In this document: positions 25,779 to 35,093 of the stretch, one piece after another
Position numbering within the stretch: the stretch's first letter is position 1
Layout of the letters: each line of letters starts with the position of its first letter
DNA from: Flavobacteriales bacterium
GTDB taxonomy: Bacteria > Bacteroidota > Bacteroidia > Flavobacteriales_C > GCA-002722245
Reading direction: 5' to 3'
DNA: 64,000 bases
NCBI GenBank assembly: GCA_023251075.1
Contig: JAHEZM010000008.1
Location: 1-64,000, forward strand
Translations under genes and position numbers: made by a program
The notes under the pieces: model-generated
The model's input: only the letters and a program-made list of their open reading frames with translations
Database searches by the model: none
Told to the model about the DNA's origin: nothing

Positions 25779-28700
25779 TTATTTACCTCTATCAATGTTA
25801 TAAGTATTAGAAGAAATCATTTTTCCTTTGTCGTAGAAAAACTCTATGATGCTAATTTTCAATTTCACTTCCTCCTGTTCTACAACTTTTTCTTGTTCCG
25901 ATTCGAAGCATTTATCATCTAAATAGTTTATTCCGGTGAGATCGCCTTGCAGCCATCTCCCGTGTTTTAATCCCTCTTTATACTGCCCCACCTGTATTAA
26001 TTTTCCTTCTTTGTTGTACTTTTTCCACCACCCTTCGGGTAATTTGTTTTTCACCTCTCCTTCATATTCTAACAGGCCATCTCTGTAAAACACTGCTACT
26101 TTTCCATTTCCGTTTTTCACCAAAGTATCACCTTGTTCATTGATGTAAGTTTTGTAATTCACCTCAAAAGCCTGCTCTTTTAAATCGCTAACACAATCTT
26201 GTTCATCATACTCATCCACTAATTGGCCTTCGTATTTTAAATTGCCATTCGAATAAAATTCAATGAAATCAGCTGAAAGAGAATCCTCTAAAGGATAATT
26301 AATTTCATTGATCTTTTTTCCCACGGAATTGTAATATTTCCACAAACCAAATTTTCTGCATTTATCATCATAGCTTGCTTTTCTTCCGTCTAATAAAACA
26401 CTCCCTGTGCAATACAAATTACCATTCGAATGATACAAGGATACTCTTCCACTCACAGCCATTTCTTGCCATTCATTAAAGTGAAAGTAATGCCAACTTC
26501 TATTTCCATAAGCTTCAAAAGAACGAAGCACTTCCATCTTCAATCTTGTTACATTGTATTTGTCTTTGTAAATAAACGGCCCCACCATGGTATCATTTTT
26601 AAAATAATTGGTTAGGTGAAAAGAAGGAAAATAATCACTGCTACTCACTTCATGAAGCTCTAATAATCCGTCTGCTTTATCTTCAATAAAACGAATTCTC
26701 GAAGTATCGCCATATTCATTAATCTTTATTTGCCATCCATGTTTTAAGCCATGTTTATATTCTTTAGTGGCTTTAAGGTCTCCCTCATAGCTTATTGCTA
26801 CACCATGTAATTTGCCCTTTTCATCATGAGGATACGTTGAAGGGCGTGAATTAGGAAAATAATAATAAAATGAAGTGTCGACGAAATGATTGTCTTTGTA
26901 ATAATCAGCCTCTGCTAAATACCATTTATTCTTATTGCTGTAATCCTGATCCCATCTTTCACGCTTTCCGTTTTTCAATCCATTTTCATATTCGGTATAA
27001 TAATTTAGTATTCTGGTTTTAAATAAACCTAAATGCACCTTTTCAAAATACACCTGATCTCTGCCGTGAAGCAAATTATTTTTAAAATCCATTTGTCGCA
27101 TTTCCTTCCCTAATTCTGTATTTACTTCACCATAAAATTTAATGCGTTCTACATTTCCCTCATTGAGTTTTAAATACATTTGAACACAAGGCAGCTTTTT
27201 TTCCTGTCGCCATCTGTAACCAAAAGGTTTATACTCAACAATTAATTTATTATCCTGTAAGCTTGCCCCTAAATTTTTACCGTCATCAAATTGCACATAC
27301 ATATCACCCGTATAAGGTTTGTTTTCGTAGAATACTTTTATAGAATCCAGTTGATTCCACCCTGCACCCACCAAATAAATTTGTTTGTTGCGCCATACAT
27401 CTTCCATTATTCCATCGCTCGATAAAACACTTCCTAAACGCACACCGTTAGTGTTGTTCCAGTTAGAGTAATAAGAAACTACTTTTAAATCGCCACAACG
27501 TTTTACATAATAGTAAGCATAATTTTCTCCGCCTTGGATGATGTGTAAATCGATGGTGCTTTTTCCCGGACACAAATCCTGATCAACAGTAAATGTTCTA
27601 TTAGGAATTAATGGGGAATAATATTCTTTCTTTTTGTCACTGCCAGGTATAGTTCGCAAATAGATCAAAGTATCTTTCAATAAATATGCACTGTCTTTAT
27701 TGAAGAAGTAGCTATAATCTTCAAATCTTGAATACACTTTACCTCCTCTGAAATAATTTATCTGCTCATATTTTTGAAAAAATCCTGTTGAATCTTTTAC
27801 ATAATAAGCAATGGCATGAAAAGAGGAATCTTTTGCGTAAGAACGCCATTGATAACGTTGTAAGCCTATGGAGTCAGGCATATTTTGTCGTACCACCGCA
27901 GGCTGACCCTTATAGCCGAACAGCGTATCACCCAAAGCAATATACATGTACGTACTGTTGTATTGAAAAGGTGTTTTTTCATGGCATTGAAACCTGCCAA
28001 AAAAATTTCCATTATCATGATACACATTAAAAGGTACATCTACAGGCACTGAACAGTGCATTGCCGGGTGATATCCTGAAATAGTAACTTTTAAAGTTCG
28101 CAAATATTTTTTTCTAAAAACTCTATTGAAGGAAGTGTTGTGTTTTTTAAAATCGATTTTAAGTTGCACTAATTTTTGTTCTGTTGAATCGTGATAATCG
28201 CTATAAATACTTTCACTCCAATAGGCATTAGTAAATACTCTTCCTTTTATTGCAGAATCCATTTTTATCTGCACTTTTCCGTTATCATGAAATAAGGTGT
28301 AGTGCGAAACAGAATCATTTTTTTCCTGAAAAAATTCCGATTTTAAAACGAAAGCACTATCCGCTTTTCTTTTATAATAACGATGCCAACCTTCTTCTAC
28401 ACCATCCATAAAATTCGACTCTGTTAAACTTTTTTGATTAAAATAATATTCTTTCCAAACACCATTTCTCACCCCATTTAAATAAGTCCCTGTAGCTTTT
28501 ATTGTTGCATCCGAAAAATAAAAAATAGCTGATCCGTTCAATTTTCCTTTTTCAATATTTATTCTGGCTGCTATATGTTCATTTCTCTTTCTCCGGCTTT
28601 TTTCTATTTTTTTCATACTTTCCGGAAAAGCCCATAAAACAAGATATTCCCCACTAGGGAGTGAATCTAAAACAGGAGTAATTTCAGATCTGTTACGAGT

Positions 28701-28886
28701 GTAAAAAACAGGATCTTCATCTTGCATATAAAATAAGGAAGACCGACTTCCTTCTACTTCAATTTTGTAAGGATAAACCAAATTTATCTTTCCATTTATA
28801 AGAAGGGTATCGACTTTTAAATTTTGAGAAAAGGCACTAAATGCTTGAAAAAATAAGAGTGTAAAAAGTATTTTTTTGAAACACAT
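25779..28886 (-). CDS. MORN-repeat secreted paralog P9
   Basis: 1035 residues from MCFKKILFTL (28886), which yields a signal peptide ending AFSQ. The frame remains open to 29084 through an inserted palindromic element; using that start would bury the signal peptide, so I reject it. Family parts: NLVYPYKI, ITPVLDSLPSGEYLVLW (about 80-100), MORN repeats (YLNGVRNGVWKEYYF), YHDNGNFFGRF, FYENKPYTGDM, and the C-terminal module GDTLVKNGNGKV, GWWKKYNKEGKLIQVGQY, GRWLQGDLTGINYLDDKCFESE. Its N-terminus is closest to P10. Role unknown; surface or periplasmic protein inferred from the signal peptide. Confidence 0.9.
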   Translation of the reverse strand: MCFKKILFTLLFFQAFSAFSQNLKVDTLLINGKINLVYPYKIEVEGSRSSLFYMQDEDPVFYTRNRSEITPVLDSLPSGEYLVLWAFPESMKKIEKSRRKRNEHIAARINIEKGKLNGSAIFYFSDATIKATGTYLNGVRNGVWKEYYFNQKSLTESNFMDGVEEGWHRYYKRKADSAFVLKSEFFQEKNDSVSHYTLFHDNGKVQIKMDSAIKGRVFTNAYWSESIYSDYHDSTEQKLVQLKIDFKKHNTSFNRVFRKKYLRTLKVTISGYHPAMHCSVPVDVPFNVYHDNGNFFGRFQCHEKTPFQYNSTYMYIALGDTLFGYKGQPAVVRQNMPDSIGLQRYQWRSYAKDSSFHAIAYYVKDSTGFFQKYEQINYFRGGKVYSRFEDYSYFFNKDSAYLLKDTLIYLRTIPGSDKKKEYYSPLIPNRTFTVDQDLCPGKSTIDLHIIQGGENYAYYYVKRCGDLKVVSYYSNWNNTNGVRLGSVLSSDGIMEDVWRNKQIYLVGAGWNQLDSIKVFYENKPYTGDMYVQFDDGKNLGASLQDNKLIVEYKPFGYRWRQEKKLPCVQMYLKLNEGNVERIKFYGEVNTELGKEMRQMDFKNNLLHGRDQVYFEKVHLGLFKTRILNYYTEYENGLKNGKRERWDQDYSNKNKWYLAEADYYKDNHFVDTSFYYYFPNSRPSTYPHDEKGKLHGVAISYEGDLKATKEYKHGLKHGWQIKINEYGDTSRIRFIEDKADGLLELHEVSSSDYFPSFHLTNYFKNDTMVGPFIYKDKYNVTRLKMEVLRSFEAYGNRSWHYFHFNEWQEMAVSGRVSLYHSNGNLYCTGSVLLDGRKASYDDKCRKFGLWKYYNSVGKKINEINYPLEDSLSADFIEFYSNGNLKYEGQLVDEYDEQDCVSDLKEQAFEVNYKTYINEQGDTLVKNGNGKVAVFYRDGLLEYEGEVKNKLPEGWWKKYNKEGKLIQVGQYKEGLKHGRWLQGDLTGINYLDDKCFESEQEKVVEQEEVKLKISIIEFFYDKGKMISSNTYNIDRGK

Positions 28887-28896
28887 ATTAAAACGC

Positions 28897-29048
28897 CTCT
28901 CTCCCACTTTCTCCTCGGAGGAGGAGAGTGCAATTTTGCTTGCGCCAGAGGAAGAGGATGGATCAAGTTTATTGTTTATAAAATCCATCCTCTTCCCATC
29001 GCTAAAAACCTTTACACACTCTCCTCCTCCGAGGAGAAAGTGGAAGAG
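28897..29048. repeat. CTCCTCGGAGGAGGAG palindromic element
   Basis: Outer arms of about 32 bases (28897-28930 and 29017-29048, core CACTTTCTCCTCGGAGGAGG) and inner perfect 14-base arms (28950-28963 and 28983-28996, GGAAGAGGATGGAT). MITE-like shape with no coding capacity of its own. It lies between P8 and P9, eight codons after an ATG that looks like a former start of P9. Confidence 0.88.
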
Positions 29049-29073
29049 ATTACTCATCATTATTTTTCTCATG

Positions 29074-32000
29074 TTAATTTCCACTGCGTTTAAAAGAGAA
29101 ATATCTTATTCTCATCATTCTTCCATCTTCAAATAATTCTTCCCTTATTTGTATGTCAAACTTGTTTTCTTCTTGTTCCATTAAACGCGCTTCTTCATCT
29201 TTAAAACATTTATCGTCTAAATAATTAATGCCGGTTAAATCTCCATACAACCATCTTCCTTCTTTTTTTCCATTCATATATTTTCCTACACTTACTAAAA
29301 TCCCTTCCCTGTTATACCCTTTCCACCAGCCATTTTCCTGATTTGAATCTAAGCGTCCTTCTTCCAATAAATAACCATTTACGTCATACACTTTCAAATA
29401 ACCTGTTCCGTTTTTAACGATAGTATCCCCCTTTGGAGATAAGTATAAATCGTACAACAAATTGAATTTGATGGGGTGTAATTTTTCTTCACATTCTACA
29501 ATTGCGTCCTCGCTGTATAATTGTCCTTTGTATTTCAATTTTCCACTGGTATAATATTCTGTTACATCACCATTAGTGTATGCTGTTGTATTTTTAACTG
29601 GTACACTTTTGCCAAAATAATTTACCTCAGCCACTTTATTTCCCAACACATCAAAATACTGCCATTTTCCTTTTTTATAATAGAAATCAACACCATCATT
29701 GTACTGACCAGCGGAGTGAAAATTATTGATTTCTCCTTCGCTATACAACAAATTATTGGCGCGAAACATTTTGCAATATGCCTTCAATCGTACGTCGTGC
29801 CAAATTTTATAATCCCCTCCCTCAATATCTCCAATATCGCTCCAATGAACGGTATCCGATTCTGAAATAAAAAGATGCAACAAAGTATCTGCCCCCTTAG
29901 TCATTAAAACAAAATCACCCTTTAATCTTCCATTCACCGCATTTCCTTTTACAACATAATTAATAAATGAATTATCCAGATAGTTATAAGTAGTAAACCT
30001 TCTTTCAAAAGGTCCGTGCAAAACATCATCTTTATAATATGCAATAGTATTGGTATCTAAAAAGCCGTGCAAGCTATAATAAAAACCTTCCTGAACTCCA
30101 TGATTGTAAAAACTTTCTGAAGTACAAAGTCCGCGAGTAAAAGATTTTTGAGAACCATGTAATTTCCCATTCATATCATAATTATCCACCGACTCTAATT
30201 GCTGATCGTAATCATAACTCAACGATGTTCCTACAATAGTTCCTTTAATGTAGGTGTTAAATGATTGGGGAGATCTATCAGAAAACTGTTCTTCAAAAAC
30301 GCCATGCTTTAAACCATACCAATAATTTTCTGTTTTATCTTTTAGCGTAACCCAAGATAGTTTCTTCTTTTTCCAAAAAGGGCGCCAATACATTCTTCTG
30401 GGGCGATATTCATAATCATTGAAAAAATTATTTATCTCCTCCAATGCTGATTCGGTATACAATACATTTCCATGTACCACATTATTTTCAAAAGGATAAT
30501 AATTTGATTTTCTAACGTGATATACTTTCTTTTTTAAATCGTAATAATTCACCTGACGGTAATATTTTACCTCTCCGTTAACAAAAGATATTTCTGCCGT
30601 ATCACTTTCATTTATTGAGGATGTAGTACAAATAATTAACGTGTCATTAACCGTAAAACGATCCTCTGCATTTTTTGCATTCACTAAAAATAATTTTCCC
30701 GAAAAAGGTTTGTTTTTATAATACACTTTTATAGAATCACTTCGATTAATCACCTCTAAAAGAAGGGCTTCACTTCGATATAAAAAGGAAGGAAAACCCA
30801 TCCTTTCTTCTTTTTTATCAAAAGATGAAAAGTGAGCTACAATCTTTATATCACCAGCATTTAAAGATTTTTGATATTGTTTGTTTTTGCCGAAAACCAA
30901 AACTTTAAAATCAACAGAATATTGTCCTTGCAATTCATTAACCCTATCAAAATTTCCTGTGTTATTGTTACAGTAATATGTTGTTCTTACATTGGAGTAA
31001 CGCAAGGACGTATCGATTTTTACAACATAACAACTATCTCTTTTGTGTTTTAAAGGATCGTAATTCGGATCTAAACGATTGCTAACAACATGCAAAACGC
31101 CATCTGTTTTTAATTCATCGTATCGATACTCTTCTATTTGATTAATTTTAGAACTAATAAAATAACGCGATGAATAATGCACTCCATTTTTATCGTACAA
31201 GTGAAATACAAATCGTTTTTCTCCCAAAGTATCGCTAAGTGTTTTTTTAATTACTACAGCACGACCAACAAAATTATACAAAGTATCAAAATCCCATGCA
31301 GCATTATAATTCCAGCTATTTTGGCTCGAAGAAATTTTACCTAACAATTGACCATTGGGATGATAAAAATTAAAAGGATGTTGATCAGAGGGTGTTTGAT
31401 AATTAAACTTTAATTCTCCTTTTTTAATTTGAAGTTTTCCTTTTATTTCCCCAACAGTATAACCTATTGGATAAGTAAAATAACCCGACGGACCTTTCGC
31501 CGAAAGCGAAACGGCTGTGTCGCTATACGATTCTATCATCAATTGTCCGTTAGGATAATAGCCCTTGTAATATTTCGAAAATTTATAGGTGCTTTCCTGA
31601 AAGTATTCCAAGGCTAAAAAATAATTTTCACCCAACATCTCATACTTTTTATGCATACCATAAGGTATTCCTTTTTTATAACTCAACACCTCTTTTATTT
31701 TTCCACTTGAAAAATAGGTGTTCCACTCACCTTCCTCTAAACCATTAGTAAATTTGCCCTTTTCAAATAAAATACCCCGCCTATCGTAATAAGTCATATC
31801 ACCATCCAATACTCCATTCTTAATTGAAAAATAGGCACGTACTGTTTTTTTAATCTTTTGCTTTTTTCGCTTCCAGCTATATTTCGATTGCATCAACACA
31901 TAATCCCCATCATTAAGAGAATCTATAACGGGTGGAAGTTCAAAATGAGAAATCAACTTTGGTGTATCATCACCCTGATACTCCGCAAAAACATAAGGAT

Positions 32001-32106
32001 ACACCCAATATTTTTTTCCGTTGATAACAGTATCCCCTACCTTTAAGCTTTGTGCGCTCAACCACTGAACGCAACACAGCAACACGATCATTAATATTTT
32101 TTTCAT
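29074..32106 (-). CDS. MORN-repeat secreted paralog P8
   Basis: 1010 residues. Signal peptide MKKILMIVLL...WLSAQ, nearly the same as P6. Family parts: GKKYWVYPYVF, LPPVIDSLNDGDYVLMQS (about 55-75), MORN repeats (FTNGLEEGEWNTYFSSGKIKE-like), YHPNGQLLGKI, FDTLYNFVGRA, VYYKNKPFSGKL, then KNGTGYLKVYDVNGYLLEEGR, GWWKGYNREGILVSVGKY, GRWLYGDLTGINYLDDKCF and the tail YFSFKRS. Its ATG overlaps the P7 stop by four bases (ATGA). Just after its stop a leftover ATG and the palindromic element precede P9. Confidence 0.9.
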   Translation of the reverse strand: MKKILMIVLLCCVQWLSAQSLKVGDTVINGKKYWVYPYVFAEYQGDDTPKLISHFELPPVIDSLNDGDYVLMQSKYSWKRKKQKIKKTVRAYFSIKNGVLDGDMTYYDRRGILFEKGKFTNGLEEGEWNTYFSSGKIKEVLSYKKGIPYGMHKKYEMLGENYFLALEYFQESTYKFSKYYKGYYPNGQLMIESYSDTAVSLSAKGPSGYFTYPIGYTVGEIKGKLQIKKGELKFNYQTPSDQHPFNFYHPNGQLLGKISSSQNSWNYNAAWDFDTLYNFVGRAVVIKKTLSDTLGEKRFVFHLYDKNGVHYSSRYFISSKINQIEEYRYDELKTDGVLHVVSNRLDPNYDPLKHKRDSCYVVKIDTSLRYSNVRTTYYCNNNTGNFDRVNELQGQYSVDFKVLVFGKNKQYQKSLNAGDIKIVAHFSSFDKKEERMGFPSFLYRSEALLLEVINRSDSIKVYYKNKPFSGKLFLVNAKNAEDRFTVNDTLIICTTSSINESDTAEISFVNGEVKYYRQVNYYDLKKKVYHVRKSNYYPFENNVVHGNVLYTESALEEINNFFNDYEYRPRRMYWRPFWKKKKLSWVTLKDKTENYWYGLKHGVFEEQFSDRSPQSFNTYIKGTIVGTSLSYDYDQQLESVDNYDMNGKLHGSQKSFTRGLCTSESFYNHGVQEGFYYSLHGFLDTNTIAYYKDDVLHGPFERRFTTYNYLDNSFINYVVKGNAVNGRLKGDFVLMTKGADTLLHLFISESDTVHWSDIGDIEGGDYKIWHDVRLKAYCKMFRANNLLYSEGEINNFHSAGQYNDGVDFYYKKGKWQYFDVLGNKVAEVNYFGKSVPVKNTTAYTNGDVTEYYTSGKLKYKGQLYSEDAIVECEEKLHPIKFNLLYDLYLSPKGDTIVKNGTGYLKVYDVNGYLLEEGRLDSNQENGWWKGYNREGILVSVGKYMNGKKEGRWLYGDLTGINYLDDKCFKDEEARLMEQEENKFDIQIREELFEDGRMMRIRYFSFKRSGN

Positions 32107-35093
32107 TTGCTTCTGGTAAAAGAATAATTGCGGTGACTTACACGCACTCCTGATTTATATATTTCTTCTTCAATATTGATATAGTATTGATTTGCTTCTT
32201 GCTGAATGGCTTTTTCTTCTGCATTTTCAAAACAACGATCGTCTAAATAATTAATCCCTGTTAAATCACCGCTGAGCCAGCGACCTTCTTTTACTCCATT
32301 TTCATACTTCCCTACTTTGATAAGTTTACCCAAGTCATTATAACTTTTCCACCAGCCATTGTTATCGCCATTTACCATTTCACCTTCCGAAATTAAAATT
32401 CCATTTTTTGCATAAAGTTCTAATTTCCCTGTACCATTTTTTAATAAAGTATCTCCACGTGAATTGATGTAAGTAGTGTAAAAACAGTAAAACTTAGGTT
32501 TGCTTAAATCATCCTCACAATCTTCTTCTTCTGTTTCCTCATAAAACCAGCCTTCATATTGAACTGATCCATTATTATAAAAACACTTATAGGTACCCTC
32601 TACCCTAATGGTGTCGATATTTTTATACAACATAATTGTATCGTGATATATCACCTTTTCTCTTAGTCTTCCTTCAGGAGAATAGTAATTCCATTGGTCC
32701 ACTTTTTTACGATAATTCACAGCACCTTCCGCAAACAATTTTCCATCGGGATAAAAGAGTTTTACATCACCACGCAAATACAAATTATTCCAATCATTAA
32801 GACCGTAAAATACCGCCTGTTTTGGATCTATAAAAGATTCCATGATTTTTATAGATATTCTTGGAACACCTTTCAAATCTGTAACTTCAAAATGATCAAC
32901 ATATTTATTTTGATCATAAAAAGTGCGAATTAAATATCCATTATCATTGTTTTTGGGATCTAATATCCTACACAAAAAATAACCCTCCAGTTCGCCATTT
33001 CTATAGGTTTCGAAAAGTAAGGTATCACCTAGCTCATTTAAAATAAAATGGGGTCCATTTCTTTTACCATTCAACCACTCTGTGCTTTGAATTATTTCTC
33101 CTTTGTCGTTGTATTTTTTTTCTATTCCTGATCTCAAACCATTGATACTATAAGGAATTTCATGTACTACTTTACCTTTTTTATTAAAATGTTTTTCAGT
33201 GTTTACAATATTCCCATCTAAATATTCAGCTTCATTTTCTATAAAATATTTACCAAAAATATTTTTATCTCTTTCACTCGAACTAAATTTTCCATCCCTC
33301 ATTCCCTCTTTATAATTCTCTACTTCATGCGACATTTTTGGGCCGAACAAGGAATAAGTTTTTTCATAGTAAGGGCCATGCAGCTTATTGTTTTTAAAAG
33401 AGCTTCTGTCGTAATCTACCTCGAACGTTTCAAAATCAACCCAGGTTTCATCAACACGAACAATAAGACCGCTATCTACTTTTATTTTTTCTCTTTCAAA
33501 ATCTGTCCAATATAACTCATAATTGTCTATAAGAATAAAATGTTTGGAAGCAAAGAGCAATCCTTTCCCGTTAAGTTCTATAGATTTTATTTTTCCTGTA
33601 AACGGACGATCATTGTAATAAATAAAAAGTGAATCGAAAGGACCTTTAAAAAATTTATGAGAACAACTTACCATCATACTCATATCAACTTTAGGAATGT
33701 GATCATCGAATGGCGACAAGTGCTGAACTACCTTAACTTTTCCCTGTGTTACTGTTCTTACTATATGGTAAAGAGAATCGGCCGAAAGCACTTCAAAATC
33801 AACACGCAATCCGCTCTTTTTATTGTAGTATTTATTTATAGTTTGTACCGCAGTAGAATTTCTATTGTAAGTATAGGGCAAACAATAGGTTTCAAATTTT
33901 TCGATCTCATCTTCATAAGCCTCCATCAACATTATTTTCTTCCAATCTAATAAAGCAGAATTGGTCACCACTTCTTTCTGTACAACATTTCCCTTTTCAT
34001 CATAAATAATTCTTTTGTGCAATTGCCGGTACGAATCATTTTTTCCAAAATAAAATTCTTCTTCGGCTAAATTTCCTTCTAGATCATAGTACTTCCATGA
34101 AAAATAAGAAAAGCTATCGAGCTTAGGCAAATCGATTTTTTTGCAGGCAATTTTCCCCGATGAATAAAACAAATCGCCATGTAAAAGTACCCCCTCATAA
34201 CCTGCGTGTAAATCCTCACCAGTATGATCATAAATCTCTCCTAACAATTGTCCGTTAGCATGATACAAGGTAACACTTCCATAAGGGTAAGTATCGTAAT
34301 CCTCATTCGATAACGCCTTATTGAAAACCATTGTCCACTTTCCCTTTGCCTTCACCAAAATAGAATCGAAAACCTCAATATGCCTGAATTGTAAATTTGT
34401 GGATTGAGTAAAAATTTCTCCTTTTTGGATTTTATGGCACTTTAAAGCACCATTAGGATAGTAGGATTTGTATTCACTTACAGAATCATTGATATAATGC
34501 AAATCGGATAATACGGCGTTATCACGATAAATTATTTTTGAAGATCGATCTCCATATATTCCTTTTTCAATAAAAAAAGTATCGCCTTTCAACGACAAAT
34601 CATATTGTAAATAAGGGCCTTTCAATATATCGTATAAGTATGTTTCTATTTTGTTGTGATATACTTTTTGCTTTTTATCCCATTGAGAAAAATTCCATTC
34701 TCCTTCTTTAGCATTATCTTTCAGAGTTCCTTCTATCAAAGAATTTCCATAGCGAAGATGTTTAACCTTTCCCGAAATTTTTCCTCCATGAATTTCAAAA
34801 AAACAGGCTACTTCATAATTCTCTTTATCGATTTTTTTGTACTTAAACACCCCTTTACTTCTTAGCATCACATAATCGCCATCGGGTAAAGAATCAAAAA
34901 CGGGAGGAATGCTTAATCCGTTGATTTCTGAATATTTATAACTATACGAATATCTCGGACTCTCCATTGCAGAAGCAAGTTTAAATGGATATACCCAATA
35001 CTTTTTTCCAGCAATAATAGTTTCTTCTACTTTGAAATTTTGTGCCCACAAAGAGCTGACACTAAACAATAATAGAATTAATACTTTCCTCAT
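32103..35093 (-). CDS. MORN-repeat secreted paralog P7
   Basis: 996 residues. Signal peptide MRKVLILLLF ending LWAQ, then AGKKYWVYPFKL, IPPVFDSLPDGDYVMLRS, MORN repeats (LKDNAKEGEWNFSQ, YYPNGALKCHKI), YHANGQLLGEI, IYYNDRPFTGKI at about 490, INGLRSGIEKKYNDKGEIIQ in the second half and the C-terminal module GDTLLKNGTGKL, GWWKSYNDLGKLIKVGKY, GRWLSGDLTGINYLDDRCFENAEEK, ending YSFTRSK. Four-base overlaps join it to P6 upstream and P8 downstream, so translational coupling is likely. No catalytic motif was seen. Confidence 0.9.
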   Translation of the reverse strand: MRKVLILLLFSVSSLWAQNFKVEETIIAGKKYWVYPFKLASAMESPRYSYSYKYSEINGLSIPPVFDSLPDGDYVMLRSKGVFKYKKIDKENYEVACFFEIHGGKISGKVKHLRYGNSLIEGTLKDNAKEGEWNFSQWDKKQKVYHNKIETYLYDILKGPYLQYDLSLKGDTFFIEKGIYGDRSSKIIYRDNAVLSDLHYINDSVSEYKSYYPNGALKCHKIQKGEIFTQSTNLQFRHIEVFDSILVKAKGKWTMVFNKALSNEDYDTYPYGSVTLYHANGQLLGEIYDHTGEDLHAGYEGVLLHGDLFYSSGKIACKKIDLPKLDSFSYFSWKYYDLEGNLAEEEFYFGKNDSYRQLHKRIIYDEKGNVVQKEVVTNSALLDWKKIMLMEAYEDEIEKFETYCLPYTYNRNSTAVQTINKYYNKKSGLRVDFEVLSADSLYHIVRTVTQGKVKVVQHLSPFDDHIPKVDMSMMVSCSHKFFKGPFDSLFIYYNDRPFTGKIKSIELNGKGLLFASKHFILIDNYELYWTDFEREKIKVDSGLIVRVDETWVDFETFEVDYDRSSFKNNKLHGPYYEKTYSLFGPKMSHEVENYKEGMRDGKFSSSERDKNIFGKYFIENEAEYLDGNIVNTEKHFNKKGKVVHEIPYSINGLRSGIEKKYNDKGEIIQSTEWLNGKRNGPHFILNELGDTLLFETYRNGELEGYFLCRILDPKNNDNGYLIRTFYDQNKYVDHFEVTDLKGVPRISIKIMESFIDPKQAVFYGLNDWNNLYLRGDVKLFYPDGKLFAEGAVNYRKKVDQWNYYSPEGRLREKVIYHDTIMLYKNIDTIRVEGTYKCFYNNGSVQYEGWFYEETEEEDCEDDLSKPKFYCFYTTYINSRGDTLLKNGTGKLELYAKNGILISEGEMVNGDNNGWWKSYNDLGKLIKVGKYENGVKEGRWLSGDLTGINYLDDRCFENAEEKAIQQEANQYYINIEEEIYKSGVRVSHRNYSFTRSK

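Noticed and set aside
28887-29084. 66-residue N-terminal extension of P9
   Set aside because: It is translated from the palindromic element and would place the signal peptide inside the protein.
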